Assembly: GCF_000243135.2 (NCBI RefSeq)
Contig: NC_019903.1
Span: 3,560,450 to 3,624,449 of the forward strand
Direction: 5' to 3'
Length of the DNA: 64,000 bases
DNA from: Desulfitobacterium dichloroeliminans LMG P-21439
Lineage (GTDB): Bacteria > Bacillota > Desulfitobacteriia > Desulfitobacteriales > Desulfitobacteriaceae
A model generated the notes under the pieces. It was not told the origin of the DNA. It made no database searches and was given only the letters and a program-made list of their open reading frames with translations. Shown here piece by piece: positions 1-11,831 of the stretch. Position 1 is the stretch's first letter, and each line of letters starts with the position of its first letter. Position numbers and translations under genes: made by a program.

Positions 1-28
1 CATATATAGCCATGGAATAATAGATTCG

Positions 29-1766
<1,738 letters not shown>

Positions 1767-1863
1767 TTTTACCATTTATACTTATTCTAGCCAGATTTCA
1801 AAGGGCTGTCAAGGCGATTCTACAGGTTTTAGCATAGTTTATTCCAATTCCACTCATTTATTG

Positions 1864-2301
1864 TCATCGCCAAGAATTATCTTTTTGATATGAAACCTCT
1901 TCCGCCTCTGTATCCACTATTTCTTCGACATCTTCCTCTACATCGTCGAAAAGCAATTCCTTATCCAAATCTAACTCGACATCTAAGTCTACCTCATCAT
2001 TTCCATAATCATCGGCTGTTCTTTTGTTTAACAAGGTAATCGTCGGAACTTTGCGTGTGCTCTTGCCGGGGGCCCATACTTTTAGTCCCCATTCTCCATT
2101 ACCAACATAGGTAAACCGGGCATCCAAATTAATCTGAGTTAACACCCTGGAGATTGCCGCTGGATGCTGAGGTTGCTCTTGTTGGCTCAATACTTCGACG
2201 ATAAAGTCTTGATAATACATGGGACGACCTTGTGCTGCAAGAATCTTGACCGCTATATCTTCATCTGATGGCTTTAGTTTCTGTGGTAGGGAATGGGTCA
2301 A
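1864..2301 (-). CDS. rpoE: RNA polymerase delta subunit-like protein (HARE-HTH plus acidic tail)
   Basis: Resembles the delta subunit of Firmicute RNA polymerase, which binds core enzyme and speeds recycling. The N-terminal about 80 residues look like a HARE-HTH winged-helix domain (DEDIAVKILAAQGRPMYYQDF, then an aromatic WGLKVW segment). After a basic linker, the C-terminus is strongly acidic, with repeats such as DLDVELDLDKEL, as in delta. I chose the TTG at 2301 (145 residues) because GGGCGGTG lies five bases upstream; a GTG at 2355 would add 18 residues. Its place between argS and pyrG matches the usual rpoE-pyrG neighbourhood. The family call is good; the start is uncertain. Confidence 0.8.
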   Translation of the reverse strand: MTHSLPQKLKPSDEDIAVKILAAQGRPMYYQDFIVEVLSQQEQPQHPAAISRVLTQINLDARFTYVGNGEWGLKVWAPGKSTRKVPTITLLNKRTADDYGNDEVDLDVELDLDKELLFDDVEEDVEEIVDTEAEEVSYQKDNSWR

Positions 2302-2387
2302 TGTAACACCGCCCTTCTTCAATCTCTGAATAGTTAGACAGTATATTCGACCCACCCCTAATTATTTCCTGCTAAGCTTTATTTATA

Positions 2388-4073
2388 TTACATTCTTTCT
2401 GGTGCCGTCACGCCGAGAATGCCCAAGACATTGGCTATAACGTACTTTGTTGAATGTACCAGACCCAAACGGGCCTCTCTTAATCCTTCATCTTCCACTA
2501 GGACTCTTTGACTGTTGTAAAAGGAGTGGAAAAGTGCTGCAAGGTCTAAAACATAGCGCGCCAAACGATGGGGCTCGGTCAAACGGGCAGCTACTTCTAT
2601 TTCATTAGGGAGTTCGGCAATCTTCTTTAAAAGCTCTCGCTCTTCTGTGCTGTCTAGACTCTTAAGGTTGTTCGCTTGGGGCATTCCCTCAGTAGTGTAG
2701 CCAAGCTCAGCTGCTTGGCGCAGAATGCTGCAAAGCCGGGCATGGGCGTATTGGACATAATACACTGGATTATCGGAGGACTCTGCTTTTGCTAAATCCA
2801 AGTCAAACTCTACGGTAGAATCAGGATCCCGCATGATAAAGAAGAATCGAGCTGCGTCCTTGCCCACTTCATCCATCAATTCTCTTAAGGTGATGTATTG
2901 TCCAGAGCGTTTGGACATACGCACGACTTCGCCTTCTTGAATCAAACGAACCAGCTGCATAAGGATAATCTGGAGATTATCCGGATCATACCCTAAAGCA
3001 GACATAGCTCCTTTCATCCGTGCGACATGGCCGTGATGGTCAGCACCCCATATATTGATAACCTGGTCAAATCCCCGCTCATATTTATTCCGATGATAGG
3101 CAATGTCAGCAGCAAAATAAGTGGGCGTCCCATTGGTACGAACCACAACCTCATCCTTCTCATCCCCGAACAAGGTGGACTTTAGCCATTGGGCACCTTC
3201 CTTTTCATAGATATAGCCTTTTTGCTCCAGCTTCTCCATTGTATCTTTGACAAAGCCAGAATCATGAAGGGATTGCTCACTAAACCAGACGTCATAATGA
3301 ACACCCATATCGGTGAGGGTTTCCCGGATATCGGTAAGTTTCTCCTCCAAGGCATAGCGAACTAGGAATTCCCGACGGAGGTCCTCTTCCACATTGCCAT
3401 ATTTATCTCCGACCTTATCAATTAGTCCTTTGACCGTATCAACTAAGTCTTCCCCATGATAGCCCCCTTCAGGGAAGGGCACGTCATGACCCAGAAGTTG
3501 GAGATAGCGGGCTTCTAGAGATAAAGCAAAGTTATGAATTTGGTTCCCTGCATCGTTAATATAAAATTCCCGGCTGACTTCATAACCAGCCATGTTCAAC
3601 AGAGAAGCTAAACTATCCCCTAAGGCTGCACCCCGGGCGTTGCCCATGTGAAGTAGTCCTGTGGGGTTGGCACTGACGAATTCCACTTGAACTTTCTTCC
3701 CTTGACCTAGGTTGACTCTTCCATAATCTACACCTTGGTTAAGAACCTCTGGAATGACCCCTGTCAACCAATTAGGATCTAAACGGAGATTAATGAACCC
3801 CGGACCGGCAATTTCACATGAAGTAATATAAGTTCCTTCTGTATCCAGATTCTTAATTAGAATAGTAGCAATGTCGCGGGGGGCCTTCCGGGCTTGCTTA
3901 GTTAAAACCATGGCTAGATTTGTGGCCCAATCCCCATGTTGCTTTTCTCGGGGTTCTTCCAAAACATAGCTAGGTAGGCTTTCAAAGTTAAGTTCCCCAT
4001 TTTTTCGAGCTGTCTCTGCAGCCTTTGCTAAATTAGCGTAGATGGTGTCTTTAATAGTAATGAACAAACTCAT
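2388..4073 (-). CDS. argS: Arginyl-tRNA synthetase
   Basis: Charges tRNA-Arg with arginine; class I synthetase, 561 residues. It has the ArgRS N-terminal additional domain (KQHGDWATNLAM), the HIGH-type signature within FVSANPTGLLHMGNARGAA, and a KMSKS-loop variant RMSKRSGQYITL. The C-terminal DALR anticodon-binding domain ends in the usual ERM, and ArgRS carries a C-terminal Met as here. The start codon overlaps the stop of the upstream DUF1934 gene by four bases (ATGA), implying translational coupling. Identification is secure. Confidence 0.97.
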   Translation of the reverse strand: MSLFITIKDTIYANLAKAAETARKNGELNFESLPSYVLEEPREKQHGDWATNLAMVLTKQARKAPRDIATILIKNLDTEGTYITSCEIAGPGFINLRLDPNWLTGVIPEVLNQGVDYGRVNLGQGKKVQVEFVSANPTGLLHMGNARGAALGDSLASLLNMAGYEVSREFYINDAGNQIHNFALSLEARYLQLLGHDVPFPEGGYHGEDLVDTVKGLIDKVGDKYGNVEEDLRREFLVRYALEEKLTDIRETLTDMGVHYDVWFSEQSLHDSGFVKDTMEKLEQKGYIYEKEGAQWLKSTLFGDEKDEVVVRTNGTPTYFAADIAYHRNKYERGFDQVINIWGADHHGHVARMKGAMSALGYDPDNLQIILMQLVRLIQEGEVVRMSKRSGQYITLRELMDEVGKDAARFFFIMRDPDSTVEFDLDLAKAESSDNPVYYVQYAHARLCSILRQAAELGYTTEGMPQANNLKSLDSTEERELLKKIAELPNEIEVAARLTEPHRLARYVLDLAALFHSFYNSQRVLVEDEGLREARLGLVHSTKYVIANVLGILGVTAPERM

Positions 4074-4501
4074 TGAGGAGCGTCCTCCTTTATATTAATT
4101 CGCAATCTATTGTGACTGACTAACTGGTCGCCAGAAAAAAGATCATATTTTAGAGTAATATTTCCTTCCAGCTCTGTCAAGTGAATCTCCATTTCCTTCG
4201 TCTCCACTTCCAAAAACAAAGACCCCTGAGGAGTAACGTAAGATGAGCCATGGCGTATCCCTCGTTCAAAGATCTGCTTATGATCGATAGCCCCCATTCG
4301 GTTCAGAGACACTCGGGTAGGCTCAATTTTAAGTGAAGTTGTCACTCCGTCCATCCCCGTTATTTCAGTATCACGGTAAATGATGTAATAGGCTCCGGCA
4401 CGATGATGAAAAGTGCCTACTGTGGTGAACTCCATGTGATCATTATGACCCTCCGGATAATGTTGGGTACTACTGACCTGAATCAATACCTTATCAGTCA
4501 C
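4070..4501 (-). CDS. DUF1934 (YwiB-type) beta-barrel protein
   Basis: A 143-residue protein matching the YwiB/DUF1934 family: VLIQVSSTQ near the N-terminus, then alternating strands and the conserved segment SLNRMGAIDHKQIFERG. The family is a small lipocalin-like beta-barrel of unknown function that is commonly found directly upstream of argS in Firmicutes, as here. It starts with GTG at 4501 behind AAAGGAGATCCCC and overlaps argS by four bases, so the two are an operon. No signal peptide is visible, so it is probably cytosolic. The family call rests on sequence pattern and neighbourhood. Confidence 0.8.
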   Translation of the reverse strand: MTDKVLIQVSSTQHYPEGHNDHMEFTTVGTFHHRAGAYYIIYRDTEITGMDGVTTSLKIEPTRVSLNRMGAIDHKQIFERGIRHGSSYVTPQGSLFLEVETKEMEIHLTELEGNITLKYDLFSGDQLVSHNRLRINIKEDAPQ

Positions 4502-4648
4502 GGGGATCTCCTTTCTTAGCCCATCTTAATGTACTAAGACATACTAGTACTTCGACATTTAAACACATTTTCTTAAGCTCAATAATATATAAGTTCTATT
4601 ATATATTAATCTCTACTCTCTGTGTGATTAAAACTTCCGATAAATCAA

Positions 4649-4680
4649 CAAGGTGATAATGCCTAATCATTATCACCTTG
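4649..4680 (-). terminator. Hairpin terminator downstream of ypeB
   Basis: Perfect 12-bp stem CAAGGTGATAAT/ATTATCACCTTG with an 8-base loop. The T tract on the minus strand (TTGATTTAT) is weak. It lies about 60 bases beyond the ypeB stop and is the only hairpin in the 240-base gap before the DUF1934-argS pair. Confidence 0.6.
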
Positions 4681-4741
4681 TCTTCTAGTATACCCTATTT
4701 TGGCATGACTTCAACGAAGCACTGTCGTCATAGATACTTTA

Positions 4742-6103
4742 TTACTGCAGGTACTCACCCTTTGGTGTCTTAATAATCCGTTGAATTCTTTCTTCAATAC
4801 CGTTTACAGCATTGATATATACTAAATATTCCTCATCCTGATACTTACCTCGAAATTCGTAGGCCATGACCTCACGATTTCCCATGACGGGAATAACAGC
4901 CATCCGGTTCTCCTTGATTTGGAAGCCCTTTCTCAGTTTGGTCTTGGCTTGCTCGAGGGTAAGTTTTTTTGTAAAGTTGCGTTTTTGATGATAGGCGTAG
5001 TAGGGAGTAGAATCATAGCCGATAATCTGGCCATTATCTAAGGCTACAGTAATGCGCAGCTTATCGGGATAATAGCGAATGCCATTTTCATCTTGAACGT
5101 ATTCGAGCTGTAGATAACCGCCATAGTCCTCAGTCGAAGTCAGAACGAGATCCCATTCCAAAGCTTTTAAGGTCTGAGCTACTTTATCCTTGGCCTGGTC
5201 GGGACTCAGGGTTCTCTCAGTAAACTCCCGCTGATCCCGATAGTTAATCACCTTTCCCCCTCGTTTACTGACGGTCATAAAGAGATTGCCCTGCTTAAAA
5301 ATATATACCCCTAAAGCTCCTTGACTGACGCCACTAAACTCCAGACCACTGGAGGGATAACCCACTTTACTTAAAAAACTCTTGGCTGCTTTTAAGGCGA
5401 CATCCCTATCAACCTCTTGCTTTGGTAAAGCTAGGGGTTCTCTTACGGAACGGGAATCATATTCTCCCACATAGGAAAATGGCGGGAGTTTTTGCAGGCT
5501 GGCATTGAGCTGGTCGAGACCGGAACGTACCGAACTTGAGGGTCCATCAGTGGCTGCCGCGGCGGCTTCCGCAGTTTCTGTCCGCCAAAGTCCGGCCACC
5601 CGATTCCAGACGGATGGATTATCTACCCAAGCCAAACCTTCCGTGTCGACACGCTGAACTATATCCTGAACGTTTTGATTGACTGTCAAAAGACGCTCAT
5701 GGACTTCAGTGAGGGTCTTGTCCTCTTCAGTCGTCGGTATGTGTCCCACGGATATTTGATAAGCCAGACTCCTTGTAAAATCTCCTGTGCGATTTAAAAA
5801 CTCACTAATATAGCTTAGGCCATTCTCCTCTGCCGGGAGCTGTGCCAAATCCTTTACTGCAGATTCACTAATCGTACCCGCTTGGCCAAGGTAGAGCACC
5901 TTTTGACTTGAGGTAGCCGCTACACGACCTTTGGCCAAATCCGTTTCTAACTGATCCAAGTTACTGGCCAAATCCCTTAGGGAACGCTGATATTGATTGA
6001 CATTGACTCTTTCAAATTGTTCCGCTTGTCGATACTCAGTAAACCCCCAAGCCAGGGAGAGGACGAAAGCGGTTCCTAGAATACCAATCCAGAGATTTCT
6101 CAT
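4742..6103 (-). CDS. ypeB: Germination protein YpeB
   Basis: YpeB is needed for SleB to be stable and localised in the dormant spore; the two are mutually dependent. The 453-residue protein starts with an N-terminal membrane anchor (residues about 4-20, LWIGILGTAFVLSLAWGF), then a long helical region with several QLE/DLA heptads. The C-terminal half contains tandem PepSY-like repeats (KVINYRDQREFTE, IIGYDSTPYYAYH, the two copies sharing a related fold). The ATG at 6103 has the strong site AGGAGGGGATTGC; the open frame upstream overlaps sleB and was discarded. It follows sleB by 11 bases, so the pair is one operon. Confidence 0.93.
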   Translation of the reverse strand: MRNLWIGILGTAFVLSLAWGFTEYRQAEQFERVNVNQYQRSLRDLASNLDQLETDLAKGRVAATSSQKVLYLGQAGTISESAVKDLAQLPAEENGLSYISEFLNRTGDFTRSLAYQISVGHIPTTEEDKTLTEVHERLLTVNQNVQDIVQRVDTEGLAWVDNPSVWNRVAGLWRTETAEAAAAATDGPSSSVRSGLDQLNASLQKLPPFSYVGEYDSRSVREPLALPKQEVDRDVALKAAKSFLSKVGYPSSGLEFSGVSQGALGVYIFKQGNLFMTVSKRGGKVINYRDQREFTERTLSPDQAKDKVAQTLKALEWDLVLTSTEDYGGYLQLEYVQDENGIRYYPDKLRITVALDNGQIIGYDSTPYYAYHQKRNFTKKLTLEQAKTKLRKGFQIKENRMAVIPVMGNREVMAYEFRGKYQDEEYLVYINAVNGIEERIQRIIKTPKGEYLQ

Positions 6104-6114
6104 GCAATCCCCTC

Positions 6115-6801
6115 CTAACGAGTAAACATATGATTTCCGATTTGCATTATTTGTGGTCTCGACCAAATGAATTTGTTTTTGGTCTTTGCGGGATTAAAGA
6201 AGTAAATAGCCCCTCCAGTGGGATCCACCCCAGATACCGCTTCCTGGGCTGCTTTCACAGCTGAAGAAGTGGGTGCCATGTTAATCTGACCATCGGCGAC
6301 ACTCGAAAAGGCCAGGGGCTGATAAATGATATCCGCAATCGTATTCGGAAAGGCCGGGTCTTCCAAACGATTGAGCAGAACGGCGGCTACCGCTACCTGC
6401 CCTACATAGGGCTCCCCTCTAGCCTCCGCACTGACACAACGGGCCAATAATTGGACATCTACATTTTTTGGCCCGACGGATTTCCCGGAGGCATTGGTAC
6501 TATTCCCGGTCATTAACTTGAGCTCCTTGATGGTCTGAGCACCGGCCATACCATCCACTTTTAAGCCACGCTCCCTTTGGAAACGAGTGACTGCAGCCTT
6601 GGTTTTAGTACCATAGATACCATCGACCTTTCCGACGACATACCCTAAGGAAGCCAAGCGTTTTTGAAGCTCGGTCACTTCAGGACCTCTCGACCCCTGA
6701 CTTAGGGTACGATCACCTAGGGCTCCATAGGCCACGCCGGCAAGGATTAGGGCAATGCTTAAAGTGATTACCCCTAACCACACTCTCTTTTTTGCGATCA
6801 T
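6115..6801 (-). CDS. sleB: Spore cortex-lytic enzyme SleB
   Basis: Lytic transglycosylase that degrades muramic-lactam cortex peptidoglycan during germination. About 228 residues: an N-terminal signal or anchor segment (VWLGVITLSIALILAGVAYG), a PG_binding_1 repeat (residues about 35-90, SRGPEVTELQKRLASLGY and DGIYGTKTKAAV), and a Hydrolase_2 domain with the catalytic glutamate in CVSAEARGEPYVGQVAVAAV. The ATG at 6801 fits GAGGTG best; GTG codons occur at 6804 and 6810. Family members are exported into the intermembrane space of the forespore. It is cotranscribed with ypeB, and a sigma-G-like promoter lies just upstream. Confidence 0.95.
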   Translation of the reverse strand: MIAKKRVWLGVITLSIALILAGVAYGALGDRTLSQGSRGPEVTELQKRLASLGYVVGKVDGIYGTKTKAAVTRFQRERGLKVDGMAGAQTIKELKLMTGNSTNASGKSVGPKNVDVQLLARCVSAEARGEPYVGQVAVAAVLLNRLEDPAFPNTIADIIYQPLAFSSVADGQINMAPTSSAVKAAQEAVSGVDPTGGAIYFFNPAKTKNKFIWSRPQIMQIGNHMFTR

Positions 6802-6832
6802 CACGCTCACCTCACACCTAGATTTTCCTTCT

Positions 6833-6863
6833 TAGTGTGTCTGAGGAAATGGATTATTATCCA
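6833..6863 (-). promoter_or_regulatory. Sigma-G-like promoter of sleB-ypeB
   Basis: On the minus strand TGGATA (6863-6858), an 18-base spacer, and CACACTA (6839-6833). This compares with the forespore sigma-G pattern TGAATA-17/18-CATACTA (5/6 and 6/7 matches). SleB is known as a sigma-G-dependent gene in Bacillus. The match is by eye. Confidence 0.5.
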
Positions 6864-6903
6864 GATAATGTGGATTTTCCCGGATAGAAATATAATTAGA
6901 ATA

Positions 6904-6948
6904 CAAAAAGAGGCGATATGATCATTCTCAGACCATCAACCGCCTCTT
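6904..6948 (-). terminator. Terminator after class V aminotransferase
   Basis: Stem AAGAGGCG/CGCCTCTT (6908-6915 with 6941-6948) with a 25-base loop, followed on the minus strand by TTTTTGT. It lies 18 bases past the aminotransferase stop and upstream of the sleB promoter. Confidence 0.7.
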
Positions 6949-6965
6949 GCTTTATAATCTTTGCT

Positions 6966-8138
6966 TTACTCAGCCAAGCCCAATCTATAGACTGTCTTAA
7001 ATGTCTCAACCGCTTTCGCTGTATCTGCCTTGAAGCCCATTTCGGTAAGGGTTTCACCCACAAGCTCCATGGCCTTCACGAACATTTCTTCGGTCACATT
7101 GCCCATATGGCCGATCCGGAAAGCCTTTCCGGCTAAAGCTGCTAGAGAGCCGGCAATGACCATCCCTTTTGCCGCCAGTTTGGAACGGAATTCTGCGTCA
7201 TTGACCCCTTCAGGATAAAGTATGCAGCTTAAGGTCGGAGCAGCAACTTCTTCTGCAGCCAGAGCCTTCATGCCATACTCGGCAAGCCCTGCCCGGACCG
7301 CTCTTCCTAAAGAAGCATGGCGCTTGTACCGAGCTTCCAGACCTTCAGCCATCACTATTTCCATCCCTTTTTCTAAGGCATAAATCATGTTGACGGGGTG
7401 AGTAGCATAGTATTTTCCCGGATCCTGCATCGTCGGCAACCAACGGAGGATATCCATGTAGTATGCAGCCACTTTGTCCATTGCTTCCCTGGCTTTTAAG
7501 GCCTTAGGTCCAAAGGCGACTATCGCTAATCCCGGCGGAACGCCAATGGCTTTTTGGGATCCTGTCAAGACCAAGTCGATAGTGTAATCAGGATGTCCAT
7601 ATTCCTTACTCATATCCTCTTCAACGGCAGCTGATGCACATACTCCGTCTAGGATAAAAAGAACGCCGTGCTTTTTCACTGCGGGGACCAGCTTTTCCAG
7701 ATTAGAGATAACTCCGGTAGAGGTGTCCACATGAGTTACAGTGACTGCTTTATAACCACCTTGAGCAAGCTTTTCCTCTACGGCAGAAATCTCGATGTGT
7801 TGTCCCCATTCTGGTTGTAATACTTCCACCTGAATGCCATGGGCCTGGGCAACGGGGATAAAGCGATCGCCAAAAAAACCATGACTAATTACCAGTAGTT
7901 TCTCTCCCGGTGCCACCGTATTAACAATGGCCATCTCCATGGATAGAGTTCCGGAACCTGCCACAATAAATGCCTCGCCCTTTGTATTAAAAAGACGTTT
8001 GAGCATATCCAGACTGTTCTTGAATCGTTTGACCAACCGTGGATCAGTGTGGGCATAGGTCTCTTGGGCTAATGCTTCATATATTTCATCCACAACCGGT
8101 GTCGGTCCGGGTATGAGAAGCATTTCTTGATTTGGCAT
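6966..8138 (-). CDS. Class V aminotransferase (alanine-glyoxylate / serine-pyruvate type)
   Basis: PLP enzyme of aminotransferase class V, 390 residues. It opens with LLIPGPTPV, shows GSGTLSMEMA for phosphate binding, an aspartate in LFILDGVCA (about D164) to pair with the pyridine nitrogen, and the Schiff-base lysine in TGSQKAIGVPPG (about K196). This pattern fits alanine-glyoxylate, serine-pyruvate or serine-glyoxylate aminotransferases; exact substrates cannot be told from sequence. The ATG follows AAAGGAGGATGACCCC. It looks like a single-gene unit with its own terminator. The upstream 277-base gap holds only a weak GGCGC/GCGCC hairpin (8355-8384). Confidence 0.85.
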   Translation of the reverse strand: MPNQEMLLIPGPTPVVDEIYEALAQETYAHTDPRLVKRFKNSLDMLKRLFNTKGEAFIVAGSGTLSMEMAIVNTVAPGEKLLVISHGFFGDRFIPVAQAHGIQVEVLQPEWGQHIEISAVEEKLAQGGYKAVTVTHVDTSTGVISNLEKLVPAVKKHGVLFILDGVCASAAVEEDMSKEYGHPDYTIDLVLTGSQKAIGVPPGLAIVAFGPKALKAREAMDKVAAYYMDILRWLPTMQDPGKYYATHPVNMIYALEKGMEIVMAEGLEARYKRHASLGRAVRAGLAEYGMKALAAEEVAAPTLSCILYPEGVNDAEFRSKLAAKGMVIAGSLAALAGKAFRIGHMGNVTEEMFVKAMELVGETLTEMGFKADTAKAVETFKTVYRLGLAE

Positions 8139-8415
8139 GGGGTCATCCTCCTTTTATTCACGACAGTATTATTCCTAATCTATCGAAAATTATCATTGCA
8201 ACTACTATTGAGAACTATTGAACATACCCTGTGAATCCATAAGTGTTCTATATCAGAGGCGATTCTCCTGCCTCTTCCAGCCAAAAACATTGTATACATG
8301 AGAAATACCATATATTCCACTGCTAAAAAATATTAAGAAATCGGGTAAACGGAAGGCGCCCTATGGGTTACCCCTTAAAGCGCCATGAATTATTAAAGGA
8401 TTTGAATTATGTTTT

Positions 8416-8721
8416 TCAAACTACATCTTCTTCGGTTACTAAAATATCGAGAATTGCACTGTGCTTAATCATTTGGAAATTACCGTACATTGCACTTGTT
8501 AGCACCATGTAAGTCTTTTCATTGTCCATATCAGAGGCCCATTCCAGCAATTTCCTTGTATTTTCAGCTGACATTAACCGCTTAATAATATCCCCGCCCA
8601 TATTAAGTCTTACTTTATAGTTGGCGGCACATTTGTCCATGTCTATTACAAGACTAGCTTTGGCAAGGACGCCCGACTCATCTGCCATATTGTAAGCACC
8701 TGCATTTTTGGATACTTCCAT
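8416..8721 (-). CDS. Small protein of unknown function cotranscribed with asnS
   Basis: A 101-residue protein that I do not recognise. It begins MEVSKNAGAYNMADESG and has mixed alpha/beta character, one cysteine, no signal peptide and no membrane segment. The segment NYKVRLNMGGDIIKRLMSAENTRKLLEWA looks like a strand followed by two helices. The start was set at 8721 because GAGGAGGAG, which overlaps the asnS stop codon, is eight bases upstream. It therefore seems translationally linked to asnS and is a real gene rather than a shadow. No function is proposed. Confidence 0.7.
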   Translation of the reverse strand: MEVSKNAGAYNMADESGVLAKASLVIDMDKCAANYKVRLNMGGDIIKRLMSAENTRKLLEWASDMDNEKTYMVLTSAMYGNFQMIKHSAILDILVTEEDVV

Positions 8722-8739
8722 TATAATCACTCCTCCTCA

Positions 8740-10131
8740 TTAAAAATCAGCATTATGCACTGTTCTCGGGAAGGCAATGACATCACGAATATTGGCAACT
8801 CCCGTAAGATACATAATCACCCGTTCAAAGCCTAATCCATAGCCGGCATGACGAGTGCCTCCATATTTACGCAAATCTAGGTACCAGCTATAGTCCTCTT
8901 GACGAAGGCCTAACTCTACCATTCTCTTTTCTAAAGCTTCTAACCGTTCTTCACGCTGACTGCCTCCGATGATTTCGCCAACGCCGGGAACGAGCAGGTC
9001 CATGGCCGCTACGGTCTTTTGATCATCATTAAGGCGCATGTAGAAGGCTTTGATATCTTTAGGATAATCGATGACAAAGACAGGCTTCTTATAAATATGC
9101 TCGGTTAGGAATCGTTCGTGCTCCGTTTGTAGATCGGCTCCCCACTCGACAGGATATTCAAACCGATCGTGCTCCTTTTTCAGGATTTCAATAGCCTCTG
9201 TGTAGGTCACACGTCCGAAATCAGAATTTACAATGTTCTCCAAACGACTCAAGAGAGTTTTATCGACAAATTCATTGAAGAAAGCCATCTCTTCCGGCGC
9301 ATTTTCCAAGACATAGGTGACTAAATACTTCATCATTTCTTCTGCAAGTTCCATATCGTCTTCTAAATCAGCAAAAGCAATCTCCGGTTCAATCATCCAG
9401 AATTCGGCAGCATGGCGAGCGGTATTGGAGTTCTCAGCGCGAAAGGTGGGTCCGAAGGTATAGACATTACGGAATGCCATGCTGTAGGTCTCTGCATTCA
9501 ACTGACCACTCACGGTTAGGTTGGTTTCTTTGCCAAAGAAGTCCTTGGCGAAATCCAACTGACCTTCTTCAGTTCGCGGCAAAGCCTCCAGATCAAGGGT
9601 GGTGACCCGAAACATTTCTCCGGCTCCTTCAGCATCACTACCGGTGATGATAGGAGTATGGACATACACGAAGCCTTTCTCCTGGAAGAATCTATGAATC
9701 GCGTAGGCAACCAAAGAACGAACCCGAAATACAGCAGAAAAGGTATTGGTCCGTGGCCGCAAATGAGCGATTGTCCGCAAATATTCAAAGGAGTGACGTT
9801 TTTTCTGCAAAGGATAATCCGCCGCGCAGGTTCCCTCAATCTCAATAGCTTGTGCCTTGAGTTCAAAAGGCTGTTTGGCCCCGGGGGATTCTACAAGTTG
9901 CCCTTTTATGATCAGGGAACTGCCCGTGGTAACTTTGGCTATCTCTTCAAAGTTACTTAAGGTTTCCTCAAAGACCACTTGGATATTCTTAAAAAAGGAA
10001 CCATCGTTGATTTCGATAAAACCAAAGGTTTTAGATACCCTGAGTGTTCGCACCCATCCCGAAATCTGAATCTCTTTTTTGAGATAAGGGCCGGGGTCAC
10101 GATAAATCGATTTGACTAAGGCATTTTCCAT
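8740..10131 (-). CDS. asnS: Asparaginyl-tRNA synthetase
   Basis: Class IIb synthetase that charges tRNA-Asn; 463 residues, normal length. The N-terminal OB-fold is recognisable ([23 protein letters not shown]). The catalytic core shows motif 2 ([22 protein letters not shown]) and motif 3 ([15 protein letters not shown]), and the protein ends with the typical [10 protein letters not shown]. The GGSQRE segment and PRTVHNADF ending separate AsnRS from AspRS. It starts at ATG 10131 with AAGGGAG eleven bases upstream and is followed closely by the unknown 101-residue gene. No T-box-type GGTGGTACCGCG element was seen in the 254 bases upstream. Confidence 0.97.
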   Translation of the reverse strand: MENALVKSIYRDPGPYLKKEIQISGWVRTLRVSKTFGFIEINDGSFFKNIQVVFEETLSNFEEIAKVTTGSSLIIKGQLVESPGAKQPFELKAQAIEIEGTCAADYPLQKKRHSFEYLRTIAHLRPRTNTFSAVFRVRSLVAYAIHRFFQEKGFVYVHTPIITGSDAEGAGEMFRVTTLDLEALPRTEEGQLDFAKDFFGKETNLTVSGQLNAETYSMAFRNVYTFGPTFRAENSNTARHAAEFWMIEPEIAFADLEDDMELAEEMMKYLVTYVLENAPEEMAFFNEFVDKTLLSRLENIVNSDFGRVTYTEAIEILKKEHDRFEYPVEWGADLQTEHERFLTEHIYKKPVFVIDYPKDIKAFYMRLNDDQKTVAAMDLLVPGVGEIIGGSQREERLEALEKRMVELGLRQEDYSWYLDLRKYGGTRHAGYGLGFERVIMYLTGVANIRDVIAFPRTVHNADF

Positions 10132-10340
10132 TGCTGGACAATCTCCCTTCCTATCCTGCTATCCCGTATCCACTCAGTGGATAACTCAACGAGATTTCAT
10201 AGCAATTATTATACCCGATTTATTCTACGTATTTGTAGGATAATCCTTTATCTTCATGAATACAATACACACGCTTAGAACAAAAAGGGATTTACTCGAT
10301 CACAGAGAATATTTCAACATTACTTCTGTTACATTAATAG

Positions 10341-11720
<1,380 letters not shown>

Positions 11721-11764
11721 ATAATTACAAAAAAGAAACAACACAGTGGTTGTTCCTTACAGAA

Positions 11765-11812
11765 AACCTGCTTCATGAGGAGTACTAACTCCTTGAAGCA
11801 GGTTATTTCTAT
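11765..11812 (+). terminator. Bidirectional terminator between gdhA and lysA
   Basis: Stem AACCTGCTTCA/TGAAGCAGGTT (11765-11775 with 11794-11804), extended by an inner AGGAGT/ACTCCT helix after a small bulge, then ATTTCTATTTT. The arms also end in TTTTC on the minus strand, so it can serve lysA too. Confidence 0.85.
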
Positions 11813-11831
11813 TTTATGCTCAGTACTTTTA

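Noticed and set aside
8205..8240. Short CTATTGA direct repeat upstream of the class V aminotransferase
   Set aside because: Only seven bases and in AT-rich sequence; likely chance.
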